Shown piece by piece: positions 5,914-9,270 of a DNA stretch of 9,270 nucleotides (positions are counted from its first letter, which is position 1; every line of letters begins with the position of its first letter). A model generated the notes under the pieces. That model saw nothing but the letters and a program-made list of their open reading frames with translations. It was not told the origin of the DNA and ran no database searches. The translations under genes were made by a program, and so were the position numbers. Origin of the DNA: Oscillospiraceae bacterium (GTDB lineage: Bacteria; Bacillota; Clostridia; Oscillospirales; Ruminococcaceae); NCBI GenBank assembly GCA_009776345.1, contig WRLS01000084.1, positions 1-9,270 on the forward strand, given 5' to 3'.

Positions 5914-6176
5914 CGCTCATCGCCTCCTTTGGTTTGCGTGCCCGGGCCGCCGAACTGCTTCAGCAGGTCCCGTAGCCGCTTGTCTGTTTTTACAGTTTCC
6001 GGCTCGAACAACGTCCGGGTGGCGCTTAAATGGATGGGGTTCTTTGCCTTTGGTTTAATAAGCTTGCGCCGTTTGCCGTCCGCAATGTACACCCTTGCGC
6101 CGTCTGTCCCTACCACCATGTAGAAGCTATGCTTGTCGTGGCCCGATTTAGACCAAACTACCCTTCCAATCTCCAT
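5895..6176 (-). CDS. KOW domain-containing RNA-binding protein (L14e/L27e-like)
   Basis: The 93-residue protein starts MEIGRVVWSKSGHDKHSFYMVV, a KOW-type SH3-like fold (about 2-35) followed by DGARVYIADGKRRKLIKPKAKNPIHL. These match small proteins found between map and infA in many Firmicutes and annotated as KOW or L14e/L6e/L27e-like. A role in binding rRNA or ribosomes is inferred from the fold and location; its exact function is unknown. The tail (about 65-93, with FGGPGTQTKGGDERCPKRM) looks unstructured, and its last codons overlap infA. The ATG start has GAGGTGG 4 nt upstream, and the gene begins 8 nt after the map stop. Confidence 0.88.
   Translation of the reverse strand: MEIGRVVWSKSGHDKHSFYMVVGTDGARVYIADGKRRKLIKPKAKNPIHLSATRTLFEPETVKTDKRLRDLLKQFGGPGTQTKGGDERCPKRM
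5923..5928 (-). promoter_or_regulatory. infA ribosome binding site inside the KOW gene
   Basis: AGGAGG lies 9 nt before the TTG start of infA. An out-of-frame ATG (5920-5918) lies only 2 nt after it, too close for efficient initiation, and would encode just 18 residues. The site decides for TTG and lies within the last codons of the upstream gene. Confidence 0.8.
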
Positions 6177-6184
6177 TGTCCACC

Positions 6185-6931
6185 TCAGGGCCGCGTGAGT
6201 ATAACCGGGCCGTTATCGGTAACAGCGACAGTATGCTCGAAATGGGCGGAGCAGGAGCCGCTTTCGGTCACAATCGTCCAGCCGTCCGCCAGCCTTTTCA
6301 CGCCGTCGCCTTTTAAGTTGACCATAGGCTCAATCGCGAGCGTCATCCCGGGGATAAGCCTTGCCCCGCGCCCCGGTTTTCCGAAATTCGGCACCTCCGG
6401 CGATTCATGCAGGTCCTTGCCGACGCCGTGGCCGATATAGTCCTGCACCACGCCTAAACCAAAACCGCGCACATGGGTTTCCACCGCGTGGCCGATGTCG
6501 CCTACCCTGCCGCCCACAAACGCCTTTTCAATCCCCTTGTACAGGCTTTCCTCCGTGGCTTCAAGGAGCATTTTTACATCCGCGGGAATATCCCCCGCCG
6601 CAAATGTGGCGGCGTTGTCGCCGTGGAAGCCGTTTTTGAACATACCAACGTCAATGCTTACAATATCGCCGTCCATAATGACCCTGCCGCCCGGTATGCC
6701 GTGGATGACCTGTTCGTTTACAGAAATACACGCGCTGCCCGGGAAGCCGTTGTAGCCCAAAAATGACGGGCGCGCGCCATTCAGCCTTGCAAATCGGCGG
6801 ATCGCCTTGTCTATCTGCCCTGTTGTGATGCCCGGCCTTACCATTTCCCCCGCCAAGGCAAGCGCCTGTGCGGAAAGTATACAGGCGGCCCGCATCCTCT
6901 CAAGCTCGGTCTTGTTTTTCAGGACGACCAT
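6185..6931 (-). CDS. map: Methionine aminopeptidase type I
   Basis: This enzyme removes the initiator methionine from nascent proteins in the cytoplasm, using two metal ions. The 248-residue product has the type I length. All expected active-site residues are visible: H77 (in IHGIP), metal ligands D94 (SIDVG), D105 (FHGDNAA), H168 (IGHGVG), E201 (LAIEPMV) and E232 (SAHFEHT). No N-terminal zinc-finger extension is present. I chose ATG 6931, giving MVVLKNKTELERMR; a longer open frame to 6976 would run into adk and add residues unlike the family. The gene starts 1 nt after the adk stop, with GAGG 6 nt upstream, so coupling with adk is likely. Confidence 0.97.
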   Translation of the reverse strand: MVVLKNKTELERMRAACILSAQALALAGEMVRPGITTGQIDKAIRRFARLNGARPSFLGYNGFPGSACISVNEQVIHGIPGGRVIMDGDIVSIDVGMFKNGFHGDNAATFAAGDIPADVKMLLEATEESLYKGIEKAFVGGRVGDIGHAVETHVRGFGLGVVQDYIGHGVGKDLHESPEVPNFGKPGRGARLIPGMTLAIEPMVNLKGDGVKRLADGWTIVTESGSCSAHFEHTVAVTDNGPVILTRP

Positions 6932-6932
6932 G

Positions 6933-7568
6933 CTATGCCTCGAGCGCCGCAATGGTGAGCTTCGTCGTATCCGCAAGCTCCTCCTGCCCCTCTACGACAA
7001 AAAGCTTACCCGCCGCGTCGTAGTAATCTTTAAGGGGGGCGGTCTGCTCGTGGTAGATGCGCAGGCGTTCACGGACGGTTTCGGGCCTGTCGTCATCGCG
7101 GGTCGCCAAATCACCGCCGCAGCGGTCGCACTTGCCGGGCTTTTTCATCGGCGCTTTGTAAATCACATGATAGCTCGACCCGCACGATGAGCAGACGCGG
7201 CGGCCTGACATACGGTTTACAATGCACTCGTCCGCGACCTCGATGTTTATGACCTTGTCGATGACAATGCCCATTTTATCAAGCGTACGCGCCTGGTTTA
7301 CATTGCGCGGGAAGCCGTCCAGGATGTAGCCGCTTTTGCAGTCGTCCTCGCCCAACCGCTCTCTGAGCATTTCCACGACGATCTCATCGGGGACAAGCCC
7401 GCCCGAATCGACATGGCTTTTGGCTTTCAGACCTGCCTCGGTGCCTTGCTTTATTGCTTCGCGGATAATGTTGCCGGTGCTTACCGCCGGAATCCCGAGG
7501 CGGTCGCATATAACCTCTGCCTGTGTGCCCTTGCCCGACCCGGGCGCGCCCAGTAAAATCAGTTTCAT
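6933..7568 (-). CDS. adk: Adenylate kinase, zinc-LID type
   Basis: It catalyses the reversible reaction ATP + AMP = 2 ADP in the cytoplasm. The 211-residue product has the P-loop GAPGSGKGT (7-15), the AMP-binding region with STGNIIREA (30-38) and DGFPRNVNQA (84-93), and RMSGRR (119-124) at the start of the LID. The LID is the long form and carries four cysteines, C126, C129, C147 and C150, a structural zinc site common in Gram-positive enzymes. DDDRPETVRERL (158-169) supplies the expected catalytic arginines. It starts at ATG 16 nt after secY, with AGGGGGCAGGG upstream. The secY-adk-map order is conserved in Firmicutes. Confidence 0.98.
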   Translation of the reverse strand: MKLILLGAPGSGKGTQAEVICDRLGIPAVSTGNIIREAIKQGTEAGLKAKSHVDSGGLVPDEIVVEMLRERLGEDDCKSGYILDGFPRNVNQARTLDKMGIVIDKVINIEVADECIVNRMSGRRVCSSCGSSYHVIYKAPMKKPGKCDRCGGDLATRDDDRPETVRERLRIYHEQTAPLKDYYDAAGKLFVVEGQEELADTTKLTIAALEA

Positions 7569-7584
7569 TTTGTCCCTGCCCCCT

Positions 7585-8880
7585 TTATTCCAAGAAGCCC
7601 TTGTAGTGGCGCATCATCATCTGGCTTTCGAGCTGGCGCACGGTGTCGAGAGCGACGCCGACTATGATGATGATGGACGTACCGCCCAGGGCGATGTTCA
7701 TGCTTGCCACATTGCCCAAAATAATCGGCAGGATGGCTATCATGGCGATAAACAGCGCGCCGACCAACGTAATTTTGGCGATGACCTTGCTGATAAAATC
7801 GGACGTGGGCTTCCCGGGGCGTATGCCCGGTATCGCGCCGTTGTTCTTTCGCAGATTGTTGGCCATTTCCAGCGGGTTATACTGGATCGCCACATAGAAA
7901 TAATTGAAGGCGATGATCAGCACAAGATAGATGCCCGCGTAAAACCATGTGTTGTAATCGAACGCGCCGAGAATCCTGCCCACCAGGCGCTCGCTGTTTG
8001 GGTCAACAAAGTTTTTGATCATGCTGGGGATGGAGAGCATCGAGCTTGCGAAGATGATCGGCATAACGCCGGACATCATGACTTTTATCGGGATATAGCT
8101 GCTCTGCCCGCCGTACATCTTGCGCCCGACCACGCGCTTGGCGTATTGGACGGGGATGCGGCGCTCGGAGTTTGTCATGACGACGATCGCGCCTATCAAA
8201 AATACAAACAGGATGATAATACCGGGGACAAGCGCGTAGTATTGCCCCTGGCCGCCGACCCTGGCAAGCTCCAGATATTGGAGCATCGTGTTGACGACAG
8301 CGGGCCCGCGGGAGATAATTCCCGCAAACAGGATGATTGAAATACCGTTGCCGATGCCGCGCTTGTCGATCTGCTCGCCCAGCCAGACGATCATCATCGC
8401 GCCCGCGGTAAAGCACATTACAATAATAAACCCGGCAAATACGCCGCTGAAGCCCGTGCTGAACTGGACTGCGCCGTAGTTGCGGTTCATGATGTAAAAG
8501 GCAACGGATTGAAGTATCGCAAGCCCCAAGGTGAGGTAGCGCGTTATTTTGTTGAGCTTTTTGCGGCCGTCCGCGCCCTCCTTAGACATTGCCTCCAGCG
8601 CCGGTATGGCGACCGTGAGCAGCTGGATGACGATGGACGCGGTAATATACGGCGAGATACCCAGCGCAAACAGCGTGGCGTTGCTGAACGCGCCGCCGGA
8701 CAGGATATCTAAATATCCGAGGAAGCTGCCGCTGGTAAAGAGTGTCTGCAGCATCGAGGCGTCCAGGAACGGCACCGGTATGGAAGCGCCGATCCTGTAG
8801 ACCATGATGATCGTAAGCGTATAGATGATCTTCTTGCGTATATCCTCTACCTTCCAGGCGTTGCGGATCGTCTCAATCAC
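7585..8880 (-). CDS. secY: Preprotein translocase subunit SecY
   Basis: SecY is the central channel of the Sec translocon in the cytoplasmic membrane, working with SecE, SecG and SecA. The 431-residue product has about ten hydrophobic segments. Landmarks are the N-terminus IETIRNAWKVEDIRKKI, the plug and TM2 region (about 55-90, with DILSGGAFSNATLFALGISPYI), the cytoplasmic loop SERRIPVQYAKRVVG (238-252), the SecA- and ribosome-contacting loop with IPGIRPGKPT (350-359), and the end RHYKGFLE. The start is GTG, directly abutting the TAG of rplO with no gap. GAGGTGG lies just upstream inside the rplO end, so translation is probably coupled to L15. Confidence 0.98.
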   Translation of the reverse strand: MIETIRNAWKVEDIRKKIIYTLTIIMVYRIGASIPVPFLDASMLQTLFTSGSFLGYLDILSGGAFSNATLFALGISPYITASIVIQLLTVAIPALEAMSKEGADGRKKLNKITRYLTLGLAILQSVAFYIMNRNYGAVQFSTGFSGVFAGFIIVMCFTAGAMMIVWLGEQIDKRGIGNGISIILFAGIISRGPAVVNTMLQYLELARVGGQGQYYALVPGIIILFVFLIGAIVVMTNSERRIPVQYAKRVVGRKMYGGQSSYIPIKVMMSGVMPIIFASSMLSIPSMIKNFVDPNSERLVGRILGAFDYNTWFYAGIYLVLIIAFNYFYVAIQYNPLEMANNLRKNNGAIPGIRPGKPTSDFISKVIAKITLVGALFIAMIAILPIILGNVASMNIALGGTSIIIIVGVALDTVRQLESQMMMRHYKGFLE

Positions 8881-9270
8881 CTATACCACCTCTGCTTTCC
8901 CGCCCGCCTTCTCGATCTTCGCCTTGGCGGTTTCCGAATAAGCCGTTACCTGTACGGTGATTTTTTTGGTAAGCTCGCCGTTACCAAGGATTTTTACGCC
9001 GTCCAAGGTTTTTTTGAGCAGCCCGGAATCTATTATTGCCCGGGTATCCACAACAGCACCGTCCTCGAAGCGGTCCAGGTCGCCCACGTTGATGACCGCG
9101 TAGGACGTGGCGAAAACCTTGTTGTTGAAGCCCCTCTTCGGGATCCGCCTCTGGAGCGGCATCTGCCCGCCCTCAAACCCGATCCGCACACCTTTTCCGG
9201 CGCGGGAGTTCTGGCCCTTATGCCCTTTGCCCGCCTGGGTGCCGTTCCCGGAGCCGTGGCCCCTGCCCTT
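8881..9270 (-). CDS. rplO: 50S ribosomal protein L15, 5' end outside the window
   Basis: L15 is a late-assembly protein of the large subunit. The 129 visible residues begin KGRGHGSGNGTQAGKGHKGQ, the glycine- and basic-rich N-terminal extension, followed by VRIGFEGGQMPLQRRIPKRG and ending VTAYSETAKAKIEKAGGKAEVV. The frame stays open to the window edge. Compared with the usual length of about 146 residues, roughly 15-20 are missing at the N-terminus, so the internal Met codon at 9189 is not the start. Its stop codon touches the GTG of secY, as expected for the end of the spc section. Confidence 0.97.
   Translation of the reverse strand, partial: KGRGHGSGNGTQAGKGHKGQNSRAGKGVRIGFEGGQMPLQRRIPKRGFNNKVFATSYAVINVGDLDRFEDGAVVDTRAIIDSGLLKKTLDGVKILGNGELTKKITVQVTAYSETAKAKIEKAGGKAEVV

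Noticed and set aside
6932..6976. Longer N-terminus for methionine aminopeptidase
   Set aside because: It would overlap adk by 44 bases and add Arg/Ser-rich residues absent from the family; ATG 6931 with GAGG upstream gives the standard 248 residues.
7336..8340. 334-codon plus-strand open frame opposite adk and secY
   Set aside because: The product is rich in His, Asp and Arg and unlike any family I know; it mirrors two certain genes, including membrane segments.

Overview
The window is mostly the promoter-distal half of the large ribosomal-protein superoperon (spc and alpha sections) of a Gram-positive Clostridia-like bacterium, read on the minus strand. The order rplO-secY-adk-map-KOW gene-infA-rpmJ-rpsM-rpsK-rpsD-rpoA-rplQ, with a KOW-domain gene between map and infA and rpsD inside the alpha section, is typical of Firmicutes, Clostridia in particular. 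The zinc-ligand-free N-terminus of S4 (starting MAVNRDP) and the moderately high GC content suggest an uncultured-type member of the Oscillospirales/Lachnospirales range. That placement is inference from remembered family patterns, not from a search.

Layout, left to right. 1-332: no gene; a G-rich start with a possible GC hairpin, a perfect 14-bp inverted repeat (60-93), and an AT-rich leader. 333-2619, plus strand: a two-gene unit encoding a MacA/YknX-like adaptor and a MacB/FtsX-like permease, with no ATPase gene beside it. 2636-2662: a terminator that appears bidirectional, between the two convergent units. 2664-9270, minus strand: L17, RNA polymerase alpha, S4, S11, S13, L36, IF-1, a KOW protein, methionine aminopeptidase, adenylate kinase, SecY, and L15 (5' end outside the window).

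The minus-strand genes supply ribosomal subunits, the polymerase alpha subunit, translation initiation, N-terminal methionine removal, adenylate balance and the Sec channel. They are packed tightly: secY abuts rplO, map lies 1 nt after adk, and infA overlaps the KOW gene by 19 nt. The only sizeable gap in this array (91 nt) lies before rpsM, where the separate alpha operon begins in E. coli. Five of the eleven genes with visible starts use GTG or TTG (secY, infA, rpsD, rpoA, rplQ).

I see no CRISPR array, tRNA, rRNA, insertion sequence or phage gene, and no clear candidate for an undescribed system. The parts most worth a second look are the ATPase-less adaptor/permease pair, the unusual insert in the adaptor, the hairpin repeat upstream of it, and the start-codon pattern in the superoperon.
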